From Galaxea fascicularis (taxonomy: Eukaryota > Cnidaria > Anthozoa > Scleractinia > Euphylliidae), in the NCBI GenBank assembly GCA_948470475.1, contig OX419338.1:10403247-10467246 (forward strand): a stretch of DNA of 64,000 nt, written 5' to 3'. Under the pieces are notes generated by a model that had not been told where the DNA came from, did not search any database, and was given only the letters and a program-made list of their open reading frames with translations. Shown here one piece after another: positions 63,354-64,000 of this stretch. A program made the translations under genes and the position numbers. Every line of letters begins with the position of its first letter. The first letter of the stretch is position 1.

Positions 63354-64000
63354 GTAATTTTTTTTATTTAAACGGAAGGTAAACAAAAGGTATTGAGGAC
63401 TAGTTAATGTTTGTTTGAAGGCTAATAGTGTATTACTGGGTGTGGCTGTGTGGCCAGTGCAAGCCTTATGGTACAGTACATGTACATCCCCTTAAACTCA
63501 TCACCAATGGATGAGCTTGGAGATGGTGCCTGCCAAAGTGGGCAGCGAATCCGGGGTGAGCAACGAGCCTAGAGCCACAGGCCATGAGCAGAGCACACAG
63601 GCTTCCACAGAACTACTGAACGCTTGCTGCTTGAAAACAAACAGCACCTCACACAGCAGAAACGACCAGCACGTGCGATTCGAGAAACCCCGTATGTCAC
63701 CTCAAAGTGCATGAATTCCCTGACCACCACTGACCAGCATTGGCTTGATTTTAACTTAGCCTAATTAATTACATTTAGCCACATTTTATAAAATTAGGTA
63801 TATTTGGCATTTTTCCTGATGTAAGAACTTAAAGGACAGACCTTGGGTGACTGGCATTTCCCACATTCTGGAGTCTGCTTTTTCTTGGGTATTCAAAACA
63901 ATCTGAAGATTTGTGGTTAAGTGCCCCTGAGGTAGTGCCTGCATATCCCAGCTGCATGGTTCTGCGAATGAATTGCAATCCTTTCAGAAACTTTTTAAGG
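63354..64000 (+). other. PACSIN intron 2, start
   Basis: No exon was recognised. The stretch 63500-63720 is less AT-rich than its surroundings and carries a 67-codon frame (GGATGAGCTTGG, then GTGGGCAGCGAATCC). Its composition suggests a transposon remnant rather than a PACSIN exon. Confidence 0.4.

Noticed and set aside
63511..63714. Possible additional PACSIN exon
   Set aside because: The residues do not match the F-BAR continuation expected after KPWARRHEE and splice phase does not fit.

Overview
The window is nuclear DNA of an animal, and most likely an anthozoan cnidarian (stony coral or close relative). The evidence is AT-rich sequence, GT-AG introns, three metazoan genes split into many short exons, and dense small non-autonomous transposons and tRNA-headed SINEs. 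The species is not determinable from the sequence alone. There is no sign of bacterial operons, CRISPR arrays, rRNA or viral genes.

Layout. Positions 1-19,659 contain no gene I can support. They hold a 160-170 bp tandem array of AAGATCTT-rich units split by a TTAA-flanked piggyBac-like element (1,234-2,850), several hairpin elements, SINE fragments and stretches with nothing recognisable. Positions 19,660-34,700 (+) hold a complete 15-exon class C GPCR of the GABA-B receptor type; all exon phases join to an open frame of 763 residues. Positions 34,701-37,505 are intergenic, with a degenerate ~84 bp tandem repeat and transposon remnants. Positions 37,506-59,389 (-) hold a complete 18-exon DOP1 (Dopey) gene of 2,373 residues. 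Positions 59,993-64,000 (+) hold the first two coding exons of a PACSIN/syndapin F-BAR gene that runs off the window.

Functional reading. DOP1 (with MON2, Golgi/endosome traffic) and PACSIN (membrane bending in endocytosis) are head to head. Their start codons lie 603 bp apart, and the gap contains a perfect cAMP-response element, TGACGTCA, so a shared promoter is plausible. The GABA-B-like receptor is structurally complete: signal peptide, Venus-flytrap domain with both conserved disulfide pairs, seven membrane segments. Its tail is short and has no coiled coil, and it seems to lack the ligand-binding glutamate of mammalian GABBR1, so its ligand and partner are open.

The accessory interest is in the repeats. 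There is a nested transposon insertion with TA duplications, perfect hairpins with 61 and 40 bp arms, inverted SINE copies, a composite of long terminal inverted repeats around an alternating 54 bp tandem array, and a family of TTAA-bounded short elements. I found no convincing wholly new biological system. Every gene and exon call comes from reading splice sites, phase and family motifs by eye.
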